Source: Actinobacillus arthritidis (GTDB lineage: Bacteria > Pseudomonadota > Gammaproteobacteria > Enterobacterales > Pasteurellaceae). Taken from it: 64,000 nucleotides of DNA. The notes under the pieces are model-generated. The model was not told the DNA's origin. It saw nothing but the letters and a program-made list of their open reading frames with translations, and did not search any database. The DNA lies in the NCBI RefSeq assembly GCF_029774155.1, contig NZ_CP103833.1, forward strand, positions 434,001 to 498,000, read 5' to 3'. Shown one piece after another: positions 38,064 to 50,373 of the stretch. Each line of letters opens with the position of its first letter. The stretch's first letter is position 1. Made by a program: the position numbers and the translations under genes.

Positions 38064-40565
38064 ATGGGCAATAAGGTTTTAAGTCCGGAGAATATTCAAC
38101 AAGTTAAAGATGCTATTTTATATAAGATGGTGTTTGCTCTAGGGGTAGAGCCTCGTGATGCAAGTAAACGTAACTGGCTTAATGCCGCATTACGCGTTGT
38201 GCGTGATCTATCTACTGAATCTTGGTTGCAGACACGCCGTAGCCAAATGGCAAATGGCGACCGTCGTGTATATTATCTTTCAATGGAATTCTTAATGGGG
38301 AGAACCTTCTCAAATGCAATGATCGCAGAAGGTGTCTATGAACTGATTGATGCAACATTAAAAGAACTTGGTCAAAATTTAGAAGAGATTATTAACGAAG
38401 AGGGTGATCCGGGATTAGGTAACGGCGGTTTAGGACGTTTAGCCGCTTGTTATATGGACAGTCTTGCCGCAATGAAAATTCCGGCTATTGGTTATGGTAT
38501 CCGTTATGAATATGGTATGTTCCGTCAAGAAATTCGTAATGGCGAACAAGTTGAACAGCCGGATCAATGGTTGGAAAATGAGTTTGTATGGCCATATTTA
38601 CGCTCAAGTAAACGTTTCCCGATTCGTTTTGGCGGACGTGTATGGAATGAAGGCTCGAAAGTTGTATGGCAAGCAGATGAAGAAATTGTTGCTCAAGCAC
38701 ACGATCAACTGATTCCGGGTTATGAAACAACCTCAACTAATAGCTTACGTTTATGGTCGGCACACGCTTCGGGAAAAGGTTTCGGTTTAGCAGATTTCAA
38801 CCGTGGCGATTATTTTTCAGCAATGAGTCGCCAGAATCTTTCAGAGAACGTTTCTCGTGTGCTTTATCCTGACGATTCAACTTATAATGGACGTGAATTA
38901 CGTTTACGCCAAGAATATTTCCTCTGTTCCGCTTCGGTGCAAGATATTATTCGCCGTCATGAAGCAGAGTGTGGTTCTTGTATTAATCTAGCGGATAAAG
39001 TCGCGATTCACTTAAATGATACTCATCCAACACTTGCCGTACCGGAGCTAATGCGTATTCTGATTGATGAGAAAGGCTATAGTTGGGATCAAGCGTGGAA
39101 TATGACTCGCAAAATTTTCTACTATACTAACCACACCTTAATGAGCGAAGCATTGGAAACTTGGCCGGTGGAAATGTTAGGGCGTATTTTACCGCGTCAC
39201 CTAGGTATTATTTTTGAAATCAACGAATGGTTCTTAAATGAAGTACGTGAGAAATTCCCGGGTGAAGAAGATTTAGTACAACGTGTGTCACTGATTGATG
39301 AACAGGGTGATCGCCGAGTGCGTATGGCGTGGGTGGCGGTTGTGGCTTCAAGCAAAGTAAACGGTGTGGCAAAAATCCACTCGGATTTAATGGTGGAATC
39401 CATTTTTGCCAACTTTGCTCGTATTTATCCGGATCGTTTCACCAATGTCACCAATGGGGTAACCCCTCGCCGTTGGATTAAAATTGCCAACCCGGGTTTA
39501 GCCAATATTTTAGATAAACGTATCGGGAAAAATTGGCTAACCGATCTCAGCGAATTAGAGAAATTTAATGTCTTTGTAGACGATGCGGATGTTCAAGCTG
39601 AAATTGCCGCAGTGAAATATGAGAATAAACGTAAATTAGCGGATTATGTTGAGAAAAATTTAGGTATCAAACTCAATCCGGAAGCGATTTTTGATGTACA
39701 GGTTAAACGTATTCACAAATATAAACGCCAACAGTTAAACGTATTACATATTATTACGTTATATAACCGTATCTTAAAAAATCCGAATGCGGATTGGACA
39801 CCACGAGTGTTTATCTTTGCCGGTAAAGCGGCAAGTGCTTATTATGCGGCGAAGAAAGTCATTCGTTTGATTAACGATGTTGCAAATGTCATCAATAATG
39901 ATGAACGAGTACGTGATTTGATCAAGGTGGTATTTATTCCAAATTATGGCGTATCACTGGCGCAGATGATCATTCCGGCGCTGGATGTGTCCGAACAAAT
40001 TTCATTGGCGGGTACTGAGGCATCAGGTACGTCTAATATGAAGTTTGCCTTAAACGGTGCGCTAACTATCGGGACGTTAGACGGCGCGAATGTAGAAATT
40101 TTAGATCACGTCGGTAAAGAAAATATCTTTATTTTCGGTAATACCGTAGAACAGGTGGAAGAGCTGCGTCGTAATGGTTATTCGCCGTATCATTATTATG
40201 AAACGGACGGTGAATTAAATGAGGCGGTTTCGCAAATCTTAAACGGTAAATTCTCCCCGGATGATCCGTATCGTTATCAAGATCTGATTCTAAATTCAGG
40301 TGACTATTACCAAGCCTGTGCGGATTTCCGTAGCTATGTTGAAGCGCAAGAACGAGTTGCGTACGCTTATCGCAATAAGAAAGCTTGGACGCGTTCGGCA
40401 ATTATCAATATTGCCAATATGGGCTATTTCTCATCAGATCGCTCGGTATTAGATTACGCACGAGATATCTGGCATATAGAGCCAATGGATGAGGTGCAAT
40501 TAAAAGAAAATACTGATTTGGCGAGTATTATTGAAAGCTCAAGTAAGCTATTGATTATTCGTTAA
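38064..40565 (+). CDS. glgP: Glycogen/maltodextrin phosphorylase
   Basis: GlgP degrades glycogen from its ends, releasing glucose-1-phosphate. The 833-residue protein has the pyridoxal-phosphate lysine in [20 protein letters not shown] and the N-terminal blocks [10 protein letters not shown] and [15 protein letters not shown]. The RBS AGGAGTCG precedes the ATG. It ends the glgBXCAP operon, so synthesis and breakdown are expressed together. Confidence 0.96.
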   Translation: MGNKVLSPENIQQVKDAILYKMVFALGVEPRDASKRNWLNAALRVVRDLSTESWLQTRRSQMANGDRRVYYLSMEFLMGRTFSNAMIAEGVYELIDATLKELGQNLEEIINEEGDPGLGNGGLGRLAACYMDSLAAMKIPAIGYGIRYEYGMFRQEIRNGEQVEQPDQWLENEFVWPYLRSSKRFPIRFGGRVWNEGSKVVWQADEEIVAQAHDQLIPGYETTSTNSLRLWSAHASGKGFGLADFNRGDYFSAMSRQNLSENVSRVLYPDDSTYNGRELRLRQEYFLCSASVQDIIRRHEAECGSCINLADKVAIHLNDTHPTLAVPELMRILIDEKGYSWDQAWNMTRKIFYYTNHTLMSEALETWPVEMLGRILPRHLGIIFEINEWFLNEVREKFPGEEDLVQRVSLIDEQGDRRVRMAWVAVVASSKVNGVAKIHSDLMVESIFANFARIYPDRFTNVTNGVTPRRWIKIANPGLANILDKRIGKNWLTDLSELEKFNVFVDDADVQAEIAAVKYENKRKLADYVEKNLGIKLNPEAIFDVQVKRIHKYKRQQLNVLHIITLYNRILKNPNADWTPRVFIFAGKAASAYYAAKKVIRLINDVANVINNDERVRDLIKVVFIPNYGVSLAQMIIPALDVSEQISLAGTEASGTSNMKFALNGALTIGTLDGANVEILDHVGKENIFIFGNTVEQVEELRRNGYSPYHYYETDGELNEAVSQILNGKFSPDDPYRYQDLILNSGDYYQACADFRSYVEAQERVAYAYRNKKAWTRSAIINIANMGYFSSDRSVLDYARDIWHIEPMDEVQLKENTDLASIIESSSKLLIIR

Positions 40566-40629
40566 TAATATGGACAAGCGGTCTGTTTCTTGCAAAACTT
40601 TGCTGAAATTTGACTGCTTGTAAGTGCTA

Positions 40630-40661
40630 AAAAAGCCGTTTGTTTTGAACAAACGGCTTTC
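40630..40661. terminator. Bidirectional terminator between glgP and ndk
   Basis: AAAAGCCGTTTGTT pairs with AACAAACGGCTTT over a 4-base loop, with A and T runs on the outer sides. Confidence 0.9.
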
Positions 40662-40674
40662 TTTTTAGTCTCGC

Positions 40675-41091
40675 TTAAATAATTTCATTCGGTGTGAAGA
40701 AGTATGCGATTTCACGTTTTGCCGATTGCTCGGAATCTGAACCGTGAACCGAATTCTCACGACCGCTGATAGCGTAGAGCGCTCGAATCGTGCCGGCTTT
40801 ACGTTGTTCCGGGTTAGTTGCACCCATTAATTCACGGTAGTGAGCGATAGCGTTTTCACCTTCAAGTACCACCGCAACAATCGGTGCCGAAATCATAAAT
40901 TCGACTAACGGCGCAAAAAATTCCTTACCTTGGTGTTCGGCATAGAAGCCTTCCGCTTGTGCTTGGGTGAGTTGTACTTTTTTGAGTGCTTTAATGGTTA
41001 AGCCCGCTTCTTCTAAATGGCTAAGAATTTTACCGATTAAATTACGTTTTGTTGCATCGGGTTTAATTAAACAAAGCGTTTGTTGGATCAT
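40675..41091 (-). CDS. ndk: Nucleoside diphosphate kinase
   Basis: Ndk balances nucleoside triphosphates by moving the gamma-phosphate through a phosphohistidine. The 138-residue protein starts [20 protein letters not shown] and has the active histidine in [11 protein letters not shown]. Length is standard. It lies just downstream of metG on the same strand, with a terminator between. Confidence 0.97.
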   Translation of the reverse strand: MIQQTLCLIKPDATKRNLIGKILSHLEEAGLTIKALKKVQLTQAQAEGFYAEHQGKEFFAPLVEFMISAPIVAVVLEGENAIAHYRELMGATNPEQRKAGTIRALYAISGRENSVHGSDSEQSAKREIAYFFTPNEII

Positions 41092-41114
41092 TGTTTCTCC
41101 TTAATTCGCAAAAA

Positions 41115-41135
41115 AAGCGGTGAATCTCACCGCTT
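41115..41135 (-). terminator. Terminator after metG
   Basis: AAGCGGTGA pairs with TCACCGCTT over a 3-base loop; the minus strand continues with TTTTTT. Confidence 0.85.
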
Positions 41136-41145
41136 GTTGTTGCTT

Positions 41146-43200
41146 TTATTTTACTTGCATACCCGGGCGGATACCTTCATCAGCTGAAAGTAAGAATAAG
41201 TCTGCACCGCCGGTGCCAGCTGATAAGATCATACCTTCCGATACACCGAATTTCATTTTACGTGGAGCAAGGTTTGCTACCATAATCACAAAACGGCCGA
41301 CTAATTCTTCCGGATTGTTATAAGCCGCTTTAATACCTGATAACACTTGACGTTGGTGATCACCTAAATCTAATTGGAATTTTAATAATTTGTTTGATTC
41401 CGGTACGGCTTCACAGCTAATCACTTTTGCCACACGTAAATCTAATTTTGCGAAATCATCAATTGTGATTTCCGGCGCGATAGGCTCAACAGCCGTATTT
41501 TCGGTATTTTCCACTTTTTGTTTTCCTTTTTTATCTTCTGCTTTATTTTGCTCTGCAAACAGCGCCTTAGTTTCTTCAATCACCGCATCAATTTGTTTTT
41601 TCTCAAGACGAGAGAACAATGATTTAAACGGTGCGACATTTTTACCTAATAATGGTTGGCGAATGTTGTTCCACGTTAATTCTGCTTGTAAGAAGGCTTC
41701 AGCACGTTCCGCTAACTGTGGCAACACCGGTTTTAAGTAACTCATTAACACACGGAATAATTCAATACCCATTGAACAAACCGATTGTAATTCCGCTTCA
41801 CGCCCTTCTTGTTTTGCGATCACCCAAGGCGCTTTATCATCGACATATTTATTCGCTTTATCACAAAGATCCATAATTAAACGAATCGCTTTGTTAAATT
41901 CACGATTTTCATAATGTGTTGCGATTTGTTCCGATTGTGCAATAAATTCTGCGAAAAGCGCTTCGTCTTCTAATTTATCAGCCAGTTTGCCTTCAAAACG
42001 TTTTGCAATAAAACTTGCATTACGTGAAGCAAGGTTCACTAGTTTATTAACGATATCGCTGTTTACACGTTGTACGAAATCTTCAAGGCTTAAATCTAAG
42101 TCTTCAATACGCTCGTTCAGTTTTGCCGCATAGTAATAACGTAAACATTCCGGATCGATATGTTTTAAATAGGTACTTGCTTGAATAAAGGTACCGCGTG
42201 ATTTTGACATTTTCACACCATCAACCGTGACATAACCGTGTGCAAATACATTGGTCGGTTTACGTAATTCACAACCGTCTAACATCGCCGGCCAGAAAAG
42301 GCTGTGGAAGTAAACGATATCTTTACCGATAAAGTGATAAAGCTCGGTTTCCGAGTCTTTTTTCCAAAACTCATCAAAGTTTAAGCCGCGATCACATAAA
42401 TTTTTGAATGACGCCATATAGCCGATAGGCGCATCCAACCATACGTAGAAGAATTTATTTTCCGCATCCGGAATCGGGAAACCGAAATAAGGCGCATCAC
42501 GGCTGATGTCCCATTGCTGTAAACCGCTTTCGAACCATTCTTGCATTTTATTCGCGATTTCCGATTGTAATGAACCTGAACGCGTCCATTCTTTTAACAT
42601 ACCTTCAAAACTTGGCAAATCGAAGAAAAAGTGTTCAGATTCTTTTACGATTGGCGTTGCACCAGACACGGCAGAACGAGGATTGATAAGATCCATCGGG
42701 CTGTAAGTTGATGCACACACTTCACAGTTATCACCATATTGATCTTCCGCTTTACATTTCGGACAAGTACCTTTTACAAAACGATCCGGAAGAAACATTT
42801 GTTTTTCAGGGTCGAATAACTGAGAAATTACACGACTTTTGATAAAACCGTTAGCACGTAATTTTTTATACATTTCGGTAGTAATTTCACGGTTTTCTTC
42901 ACTATGAGTCGAATGATAGTTATCGAAACTGATATTGAAGCCTTTGAAATCTGCGATGTGATCGGTTTTGGCTTTTTCAATTAATTGTTCAGGGGTAATA
43001 CCTTGTTTTGTCGCATTAAGCATAATCGGCGTACCGTGTGCATCGTCTGCACAGACAAAGTGGATTTCATTACCACGCATACGCTGGAAGCGTACCCAAA
43101 TATCCGCTTGGATATGTTCAAGCATATGGCCTAAATGGATTGCACCGTTTGCATAAGGCAAAGCACAAGTGACCAGCATTTTTCTTTTTTGGTTTGACAT
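41146..43200 (-). CDS. metG: Methionyl-tRNA synthetase
   Basis: MetG charges tRNA-Met. The 684-residue protein has the class I motif HLGHMLE (HIGH) and the KMSKS motif in GVKMSKSRG. Zinc-type cysteines are seen in [21 protein letters not shown]-terminal EMAP-II-like tRNA-binding domain ([20 protein letters not shown]) follows a Lys/Glu-rich linker. This is the long form with zinc finger and C-terminal dimer domain. Confidence 0.97.
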   Translation of the reverse strand: MSNQKRKMLVTCALPYANGAIHLGHMLEHIQADIWVRFQRMRGNEIHFVCADDAHGTPIMLNATKQGITPEQLIEKAKTDHIADFKGFNISFDNYHSTHSEENREITTEMYKKLRANGFIKSRVISQLFDPEKQMFLPDRFVKGTCPKCKAEDQYGDNCEVCASTYSPMDLINPRSAVSGATPIVKESEHFFFDLPSFEGMLKEWTRSGSLQSEIANKMQEWFESGLQQWDISRDAPYFGFPIPDAENKFFYVWLDAPIGYMASFKNLCDRGLNFDEFWKKDSETELYHFIGKDIVYFHSLFWPAMLDGCELRKPTNVFAHGYVTVDGVKMSKSRGTFIQASTYLKHIDPECLRYYYAAKLNERIEDLDLSLEDFVQRVNSDIVNKLVNLASRNASFIAKRFEGKLADKLEDEALFAEFIAQSEQIATHYENREFNKAIRLIMDLCDKANKYVDDKAPWVIAKQEGREAELQSVCSMGIELFRVLMSYLKPVLPQLAERAEAFLQAELTWNNIRQPLLGKNVAPFKSLFSRLEKKQIDAVIEETKALFAEQNKAEDKKGKQKVENTENTAVEPIAPEITIDDFAKLDLRVAKVISCEAVPESNKLLKFQLDLGDHQRQVLSGIKAAYNNPEELVGRFVIMVANLAPRKMKFGVSEGMILSAGTGGADLFLLSADEGIRPGMQVK

Positions 43201-43324
43201 TCGTAATTCTCGTAAGTAAAAATCTGCTATGGATTTTATTCCATTTCATCTAAAAATTTACTGGAAATTGTAGCCGAAAAGCGATGATTTTTCCAGTACA
43301 GGCATATTGAGTATGTGTGAAGTT

Positions 43325-44766
43325 TTATTCGTTATAAAGTGCCATATAAAGATTTTGTTCAAAATTGACTAAAGCGGCTCGTTTAGTTTTACTTTCAAGT
43401 TCTCCGGTTGAATAACCATTCACAAATTGTACAAAAGCGATTCGTTCACCACGAGCATTTTTCATAAAACCGGCGAGATTATATACGCCTTTTAATGAGC
43501 CTGTTTTGGCAATCAGATTTTTAGCGAACGGTTCTATGGCGATAGAACCTCGTCCAGAAAGCGTACCGTCTACACCTGCTATCGGAAAAGTATCGAATAA
43601 TTGCAAGTTTTGCTCGTTTTTAGCGATATATTCTAATGCTTGTAACATTGTTGTCGCACTGACTTGATTATGGCGAGATAACCCCGAACCGTCTACAACG
43701 ACACTATTATCGAATTTTATGCCAGCTTTGCTTTTTAGCAATGATCTCACTACATGGCTAGCTAACGGAAAAGATGCTGGACGATTTTGCTGTTTATAAG
43801 CAATTGTACGAAATAGACTATCAGCAATTTGGTTATCAGATTTCTTCATCATTTTCTTGAGAAGCTCCGGTAACGGTGCAGACCAATGTTCAGCTAATAA
43901 TGTCCCGTTTTGTGCATTGAGTGGTTCTTGAATTTTTCCTTCAAAGGCGATACCAAGGCGTTTCAAATTTGCCTTGATGAGATTCGCCCCATATATCGCC
44001 GGATCTTGAACTGCAAAACTGAGTCCGAAAGGTTCTGTTTGACGAGCCATACAACCTTTAATTTGGTAGCGATTATTATCATTCACAACCACATCCAGCT
44101 GGCAATAAGCGGCTTCAGATTTATCTACAATATATGCTGAGCTAAAAACTTGTACCGGATAAGCACTAGGAATATTTACTTTTGCAAGATCTCCGACTTT
44201 TTGATTAGCATCTAAATTGACGTAAAAGCAATTATTATCAACATTTACTGCGGCAGGCGGTGCATTAAAACACATGGTTAAATCATTCCAAATCCAGCCG
44301 GCGCTTTATCGTGACTGGCAAACACCGCCGTATCTAAAATTAAATTACCTTCAATTTTAGTGATACCTTGCTTTTTTAACTCGTTAATTAATTGATAAAG
44401 TTGACCGCTTGTTAAGTCCGGATCGCCACTAAATTTAGCAATCAAATCGCCTTTTAACATGCCATTCTCCACTTTACCATTTGTAAGTAGTGCAGTTTGA
44501 AAACGGAAATCTGGTGGTAAGGCTAATTTGGTCGCTAAAGCGGTAAAGACTTTTTGAGTGCTAGCAGGCAACATAAAAATATCACTCTGATATTGAGTAA
44601 GAATTTGGTCGGTATCAAGATTCTTTGCAATAAAAGCAGTAGATGCACCGGGTGGTAAATAACTTACCAGTTGAGAAGGATTAATTTCAGCTATCGCAAC
44701 AGAGGAAAGTAAGATGCTAGATAAGGTTATTTTAGAAATTAAGGAACGGGCGGATTTAAACAACAT
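43325..44766 (-). CDS. dacB: D-alanyl-D-alanine carboxypeptidase/endopeptidase PBP4 (frame broken once)
   Basis: DacB trims and cleaves peptidoglycan cross-links in the periplasm. A signal peptide (ISKITLSSILLSSVAIA) starts at 44766. The class C triad is complete: SxxK in LPASTQKVFTA, SDN in MKKSDNQIAD and KTG in IAKTGSLKGVYN. The frame breaks near 44309 between ASHDKAP and GW-like residues; one G restored gives WNDLTMCFNAPPAAV, matching relatives. Restored length is about 480 residues. The ATG is 94 bases from the divergent greA start. Confidence 0.92.
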
Positions 44767-44860
44767 ATAAATTCGGGAGTTGATATTTTTAACAAGACGT
44801 TGAATAATAGCCCTTTCACTTATATTCGTAAACCTTAAAATTTTTATAAAAGGATAAATA

Positions 44861-45338
44861 ATGAAACAAATTCCAATGACGGTGCGTGGAGCAGAGTTGC
44901 TTCGTGAAGAATTAGAATTTTTAAAAAATGTTCGCCGCCCACAAATTATTGATGCGATTGCGGAAGCACGTGAACACGGTGATTTAAAAGAAAATGCGGA
45001 ATACCACGCAAGCACGTGAACAGCAAGGTTTCTGTGAAGGTCGTATTCAAGAAATCGAAGGTAAATTAGGGAATGCGCAAGTTATTGATGTGACGAAAAT
45101 GGCAAATAACGGCAAAGTGATTTTCGGTGCAACTGTTAGTTTGGTCAATGCAGATACAGATGAAGAAGTGACTTATCGTATTGTCGGCGATGATGAAGCA
45201 AATATTAAAGAAGGCTTAATTTCAGTAAACTCACCGATTGCTCGCGGCTTAGTCGGCAAAGAAGTAGACGATTCGGTAAGTATTGTAACACCAGGCGGTA
45301 AAGTTGAATTTGACATTATTAATGTAGAATATATTTAA
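44861..45338 (+). CDS. greA: Transcription elongation factor GreA (frame broken once)
   Basis: GreA enters the secondary channel of RNA polymerase and stimulates cleavage of backtracked RNA. The N-terminal coiled coil ([20 protein letters not shown]) includes the tip residues in [11 protein letters not shown]. An extra A near 45006-45007 shifts the frame inside HAAREQQGF; removing it gives a normal 158-residue protein ending [13 protein letters not shown]. The gene is widely conserved, so a sequencing error is the likely cause. Confidence 0.94.
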
Positions 45339-45357
45339 CTAAATTCCGTATAAAGTT

Positions 45358-45411
45358 AAGCGGTCATTTTTCTTCAAAATTTTGTAAAAAATGGAAGAGA
45401 AATGACCGCTT
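45358..45411. terminator. Bidirectional terminator between greA and prmB
   Basis: AAGCGGTCATTT pairs with AAATGACCGCTT across a long A/T-rich loop with additional pairing (TTCTT with AAGAG). It is built from inverted uptake signals. Confidence 0.75.
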
Positions 45412-45418
45412 TTTATGT

Positions 45419-46363
45419 TTATTGGAATAAATGATGATGTTTGACTAATTCTTCTCGGGTAAGGGTAAATACACCTAGTCCGCCATTTTTAAATTCGAGC
45501 CAATGGAATGGTACACTAGGGAATTGTTCAATCAAATGTACCATGCTGTTACCGACTTCACATACCAATACCCCGTTATCGATAAGATAATTCGGTGCTT
45601 CGGCAAGAATACGTTTAGTAATATCTAAACCGTCAATGCCTGAACCTAATGCTAACTCCGGTTCATGGTGAAATTCGTGAGGCATATCGTCCAAATCTTC
45701 TTGATCAACATACGGTGGATTAGTCACGATTAAATCATATTTATCTTGTGGAATATCATTAAATAAGTCCGAACTGATCGGGAATACACGATGTGCAACT
45801 TGATGGCGTTCAATATTAATTTGTGCGACATCTAAAGCATCAAGCGATAAATCGACTGCGTCGACTTCCGCATTAGGGAATTGTTTGGCACAAGCAATGG
45901 CAATACAACCGCTACCGGTACACATATCTAAAATACGTTTCGGTTCATTTTTTAATAAACCTTTAAAGCCGTTGGTAATTAATTCTCCAATCGGCGAACG
46001 AGGGACAATAACACGTTCGTCCACATAATATTCCTCTCCACAGAACCACGCAGAATTGGTTAAATACGCAACCGGTTTACGCATACCTAAACGCTGTTGA
46101 ACCATTTCGATAACACGTTCTTTCTCGATACGAGTTAGATTGGACGAATACATTGCTTCCGGCACGTCAATTGGCAAATTTAATGCACTAAGTACAAGTT
46201 GATGGGCTTCATCCCAAGGGTTATCTAACCCATGACCATAATAGAGATCAGAAGCATTGAAATAGCTATACGCCCAACGCATCATATCTTGAATCGTTTT
46301 TAAATCATCAGCAACAGATGATTCGATAATTTCTTCTAATAATTCTAAGTTATGTTCAAACAT
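45419..46363 (-). CDS. prmB: 50S ribosomal protein L3 glutamine methyltransferase
   Basis: PrmB methylates a glutamine of ribosomal protein L3. The 314-residue protein has the SAM-binding block [15 protein letters not shown] and the catalytic NPPY in [15 protein letters not shown]. The N-terminus ([19 protein letters not shown]) and length fit PrmB rather than PrmC. Confidence 0.93.
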   Translation of the reverse strand: MFEHNLELLEEIIESSVADDLKTIQDMMRWAYSYFNASDLYYGHGLDNPWDEAHQLVLSALNLPIDVPEAMYSSNLTRIEKERVIEMVQQRLGMRKPVAYLTNSAWFCGEEYYVDERVIVPRSPIGELITNGFKGLLKNEPKRILDMCTGSGCIAIACAKQFPNAEVDAVDLSLDALDVAQINIERHQVAHRVFPISSDLFNDIPQDKYDLIVTNPPYVDQEDLDDMPHEFHHEPELALGSGIDGLDITKRILAEAPNYLIDNGVLVCEVGNSMVHLIEQFPSVPFHWLEFKNGGLGVFTLTREELVKHHHLFQ

Positions 46364-46455
46364 AATTGTCCCTTTAAAAAATAATGAAAAATTGCTCTAT
46401 TTTATACCGATATGTTTTTTTGTGCTAGAATCCGGCAAAATTAAAGGAAAATAAA

Positions 46456-47754
46456 ATGAGAATAACTCAGCTTATCGAACTAGACCAAAAACACATTTGG
46501 CATCCTTATTCTTCCATTACTCATCCTATTCCTGTTTATCCGGTAGAACGAGCGGACGGCGTGATCATTACCCTAAAGGACGGTCGTAAACTGATTGACG
46601 GAATGTCTTCATGGTGGGTCGCATTACATGGCTATAACCATCCTCGTTTAAATCAGGCGACAACCGAACAATTAAGTAAAATGAGCCACATTATGTTTGG
46701 TGGTTTAACCCATGAGCCAGCCGTCAAACTTTCGCAAAAATTATTGGAAATCTTACCGCCTAAGCTGAATAAAATTTTCTTTGCAGATAGCGGTTCGGTA
46801 GCGGTTGAAGTCGCCATGAAGATGGCATTGCAATATGCCCAAGCAAGCGGTCAAAAAAATGCTAAAAAACGCACTAAATTTGCTACGATTCGCTCCGGTT
46901 ATCATGGCGATACTTGGCATGCGATGTCGGTTTGCGATCCTGTTACCGGTATGCACGGTCTATTCAATTCCAGTTTACCGGTGCAATATTTTCTGCCGCA
47001 ACCGAGTGTGAAATTCGGAGAAGTTTGGCGAGATGAAGCGATTTTGCCACTGCAAGAGTTATTTGAACAACATGGCGATGAGATTGCCGCATTAATTCTC
47101 GAACCTGTTGTGCAGGGTGCAGGTGGGATGTATTTCTATTCGCCGGTGTATTTACAAAAGGCGAGAGAATTATGCGACCGTTTCGGGATTCTGTTAATTT
47201 TCGATGAAATTGCCACTGGCTTCGGGCGGACCGGCAAATTATTTGCATTGGAACACGCTGAGGTGGTACCGGATATTATTTGTTTGGGCAAAGCACTCAC
47301 AGGCGGTTATTTGACTTTATCGGCAACCATCACGACAGAAAAAGTTGCAACGGTTATTTGTGAAGGAGAAGCAAAATGTTTTATGCACGGTCCAACATTT
47401 ATGGCGAATCCGATTGCCTGTGCGATTGCTTATGAATCGATTAATTTATTATTAGAAAGTGATTGGCAAGCCAATATTCAACGTATTGAACGGCAATTAA
47501 TAGATGAACTCACCCCGGCGAAACAATTTAAATCGGTAGCGGAAGTACGAGTATTAGGCGCAATCGGTGTATTAGAAATGCAACAACCGGTTGATTTGGT
47601 ATCACTACAAAAATTATTTGTCGAACACGGCATTTGGGTTCGCCCTTTCGGCAAACTGGTTTACATTATGCCGCCGTTTATTATTAGTCAGGCGGAATTA
47701 ACCCAACTCACTAGCGCCTTATTACAAGTATTAAAAATAGCTTATAACGAATAA
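46456..47754 (+). CDS. bioA: Adenosylmethionine-8-amino-7-oxononanoate aminotransferase
   Basis: BioA converts KAPA to DAPA in biotin synthesis, with SAM as the amino donor. The 432-residue PLP enzyme starts with HIWHPYSSI and has the PLP lysine in [16 protein letters not shown]. The sequence [15 protein letters not shown] is typical of BioA. It is the first gene of bioAFGCD; no clear BirA operator was found in its 92-base leader. Confidence 0.95.
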   Translation: MRITQLIELDQKHIWHPYSSITHPIPVYPVERADGVIITLKDGRKLIDGMSSWWVALHGYNHPRLNQATTEQLSKMSHIMFGGLTHEPAVKLSQKLLEILPPKLNKIFFADSGSVAVEVAMKMALQYAQASGQKNAKKRTKFATIRSGYHGDTWHAMSVCDPVTGMHGLFNSSLPVQYFLPQPSVKFGEVWRDEAILPLQELFEQHGDEIAALILEPVVQGAGGMYFYSPVYLQKARELCDRFGILLIFDEIATGFGRTGKLFALEHAEVVPDIICLGKALTGGYLTLSATITTEKVATVICEGEAKCFMHGPTFMANPIACAIAYESINLLLESDWQANIQRIERQLIDELTPAKQFKSVAEVRVLGAIGVLEMQQPVDLVSLQKLFVEHGIWVRPFGKLVYIMPPFIISQAELTQLTSALLQVLKIAYNE

Positions 47755-47782
47755 AAACGTAATACATTTGATTGGAGGTTTT

Positions 47783-48946
47783 ATGAATGTATTCGAACAA
47801 AAGTTAGCGGAATTAACGCAAGCTGGTTTAAAGCGAGCGTTGCCGCCGATTCAACACGATGGCAAGTGGATTCTTGCCGATAATCGCAGAATGTTAAATT
47901 TTTCCTCAAATGATTATTTGGGGCTAGCTTCAGACCAGCATTTACAGCGTCAATTTTTGCAAAAAATCAGTGAAAATGAACCGCTTGTTACTCCACTTAC
48001 CTCATCTTCTTCTCGTCTGCTGACCGGTAATTTCCCGATTTACCAAGATTTTGAACAGCTGATTGCCAACCGTTTTAAGCGAGAAGCGGCTTTGTTATTT
48101 AACAGCGGTTATCATGCCAATATCGGTATTCTGCCGGCGTTAGCGGATAAAAATACCCTTATTCTTGCCGATAAATTGGTACACGCCAGTTTGATTGACG
48201 GTATCCGTTTAGCCGGTGTGTCTTTTTATCGCTATCAACATAATAACCTCGAACATTTAAGCCAATTACTCAGCAAATATGCCACTCAGTTTGAGCGGAT
48301 TATCATTGTGACCGAAAGTATTTTTAGTATGGACGGTAATGTTGCACCTTTGGTTGAACTCGTGGCGTTAAAAAAAGCCTTTGCCAACCAATGTCACATT
48401 ATGTTGTATGTGGATGAGGCACATGCAATCGGGGCATACGGAGAACAGGGCTTAGGTATGGCGGAAGTGCTGGGCTGTATTGGAGAAATCGATTTTTTAG
48501 TTGGCACTTTCGGCAAAGCATTGGCTTCGATGGGAGCTTATTTGGTGTGCGATCAAGTGATTAAAGATTACTTAATTAACACGATGCGTCCATTGATTTT
48601 TTCGACCGCATTACCGCCGCTAAATGTTGCATGGACGGCATTTTTATTTGAGCAGTTAGCCGAATTTCACCATAAACGACAGCATTTAGCGCGACTCAGT
48701 GAGAAGCTAAAACAAGCGGTACAGCAGAAAAATAGTTATCCGTTACAAACGCAAAGTTGCATTGTTCCGTTTGTCGTGGGAGAAAACGAACAAGCGGTGC
48801 AAAAAGCCAAAACATTGCAACAACAAGGTTTTTATTGCTTGCCGATTCGCCCGCCGACAGTACCGAAAGGTACGGCTCGTATCCGCCTATCATTAACCGC
48901 TGATTTAACCACAGAAGAATTAGATCGCTTAATTGCTTGTTTATAA
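47783..48946 (+). CDS. bioF: 8-amino-7-oxononanoate synthase
   Basis: BioF condenses pimeloyl-ACP with alanine to give KAPA. The 387-residue PLP enzyme has [29 protein letters not shown] and the PLP lysine in [16 protein letters not shown]. The ATG at 47783 follows GGAGGTTTT. An upstream start in the same frame would contain the ribosome site itself. Confidence 0.95.
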   Translation: MNVFEQKLAELTQAGLKRALPPIQHDGKWILADNRRMLNFSSNDYLGLASDQHLQRQFLQKISENEPLVTPLTSSSSRLLTGNFPIYQDFEQLIANRFKREAALLFNSGYHANIGILPALADKNTLILADKLVHASLIDGIRLAGVSFYRYQHNNLEHLSQLLSKYATQFERIIIVTESIFSMDGNVAPLVELVALKKAFANQCHIMLYVDEAHAIGAYGEQGLGMAEVLGCIGEIDFLVGTFGKALASMGAYLVCDQVIKDYLINTMRPLIFSTALPPLNVAWTAFLFEQLAEFHHKRQHLARLSEKLKQAVQQKNSYPLQTQSCIVPFVVGENEQAVQKAKTLQQQGFYCLPIRPPTVPKGTARIRLSLTADLTTEELDRLIACL

Positions 48947-48955
48947 GGAGAAAAA

Positions 48956-49615
48956 GTGAAAACAAAATTGATTTCAACTCAACAAGCCAATTTGATTATT
49001 TATTTTGCCGGTTGGGGTACGCCGGCATCGGTTGTCTCACATTTAGCGTTGCCGAACGGTTATGACTTATTGATTTGTTATGATTACCAAGATTTAGATT
49101 TTCCGACTTTTGATTTTAGCCGTTACCAAACCGTCCGATTAGTAGCGTGGTCGATGGGCGTTTGGGGGGCGGAAAAGGTATTGCCGGAGATTAATTTAGC
49201 TTCTGCGACTGCGATTAACGGTACGCCTTTTCCTAAACACGATGAATGGGGCATTCCGCTACAGATATTCAATGGTACATTACAAACATTAAATGCAGAA
49301 AATCGCTTGAAGTTTGAACGCCGAATGTGTGGCGATAAACAGTTGTTAAATGCTTACCTCGCATTACCTGAACAGCGTTCCCTTACCGAAATTCATCATG
49401 AACTTGAGGTATTGAATACGGCAATCGAGGCAAATCTTGTTACGCCGAAGCTACATTGGACGAATGTCATTATTGGCGAGAAAGATCGTATTTTTTCGGC
49501 ACAAAATCAGCTAGCTTTTTGGCAAGATAAAAATGTGCGTATGACACAAATGCCTAAAGGTGAGCATTATCTCTGGCAACATTTTTCTGAGTGGGAGCAA
49601 TTATGGCAAAGTTAG
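48956..49615 (+). CDS. bioG: Pimeloyl-ACP methyl ester esterase BioG
   Basis: BioG releases pimeloyl-ACP from its methyl ester, ending the BioC-disguised fatty acid route. The 219-residue alpha/beta hydrolase has the nucleophile in VAWSMGVWGAEKV (serine in W-S-M-G) and a late histidine in MPKGEHYLWQHF. It starts with GTG after AAGGAG. BioG replaces BioH in Haemophilus-type biotin clusters. The bioC start lies inside its 3' end. Confidence 0.88.
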   Translation: MKTKLISTQQANLIIYFAGWGTPASVVSHLALPNGYDLLICYDYQDLDFPTFDFSRYQTVRLVAWSMGVWGAEKVLPEINLASATAINGTPFPKHDEWGIPLQIFNGTLQTLNAENRLKFERRMCGDKQLLNAYLALPEQRSLTEIHHELEVLNTAIEANLVTPKLHWTNVIIGEKDRIFSAQNQLAFWQDKNVRMTQMPKGEHYLWQHFSEWEQLWQS

Positions 49616-50373
49616 ATAAGCCATTGATTGCACAACGTTTTGCCACCCATATCACGGAATATGACGAGCATGCGATCGCTCAACAACAGATTAATCGACA
49701 ATTGGTAAATTTGCTCGCCAAAACGAACAAACAATGTTTTCGGCGAGTGTTAGAAATCGGTTGTGGCACGGGTGATTTAACTCAGCATTTAGTACGTGAA
49801 TATCAAGTGGAACATTTGGTCGTCAATGATCTGAGTAATGTCTATCAAGATTGCGTCTTGCAAAAAATTGGTGAAAATCGACCGCTTATTTCCTTTGAGT
49901 TTGTAGCCGGTGATGCAGAACATTTAGCTTTTGAAGGGCAATTTGATTTGATCAGTTCTGCGTCCGCAGTACAGTGGTTTGAACAACCGCAAACTTTTGT
50001 TTCGCAAGTCGCGAATCTGTTACAGTCGAATGGTATTTTGCTATTTAATAGTTTTACAACGGAAAATTTAGCGGAAATTCGTCAACTAACGGGTGTTGGG
50101 CTGACTTATCCAAGCCAAGCAGATTGGCATGCTTGGTTAAGTAAAGACTTTAGCCAGTTACAGATTACGCAACAGCAGATTCGTTTAACCTTTGCTTCAC
50201 CGCTTGCCGTGTTGCAACATCTGCGGAAAACGGGGGTAACGGCAATTAGTACGCAAACCTGGACACGCAAAAGGCTGATGGCATTTAGTGAACAATATCA
50301 AGCTCAATTTAGCTGTGAACAAGGTGTTTATTTGACTTATGCGCCGATTTTTATTTTGGGAGTGAAAAAATAA
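49603..50373 (+). CDS. bioC: Malonyl-ACP O-methyltransferase BioC
   Basis: BioC methylates malonyl-ACP so that fatty acid enzymes can extend it to pimelate. The 256-residue SAM methyltransferase has VLEIGCGTGDLTQHL. The start at 49603 overlaps bioG by 13 bases, with GGGAGC as ribosome site inside bioG. Its final TAA shares an A with the bioD ATG, so translation is coupled. Confidence 0.92.
   Translation: MAKLDKPLIAQRFATHITEYDEHAIAQQQINRQLVNLLAKTNKQCFRRVLEIGCGTGDLTQHLVREYQVEHLVVNDLSNVYQDCVLQKIGENRPLISFEFVAGDAEHLAFEGQFDLISSASAVQWFEQPQTFVSQVANLLQSNGILLFNSFTTENLAEIRQLTGVGLTYPSQADWHAWLSKDFSQLQITQQQIRLTFASPLAVLQHLRKTGVTAISTQTWTRKRLMAFSEQYQAQFSCEQGVYLTYAPIFILGVKK

Noticed and set aside
44767..45015. 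An N-terminal extension of dacB reaching 45015
   Set aside because: The extra residues overlap the divergent greA gene and precede a normal signal peptide that starts at 44766.
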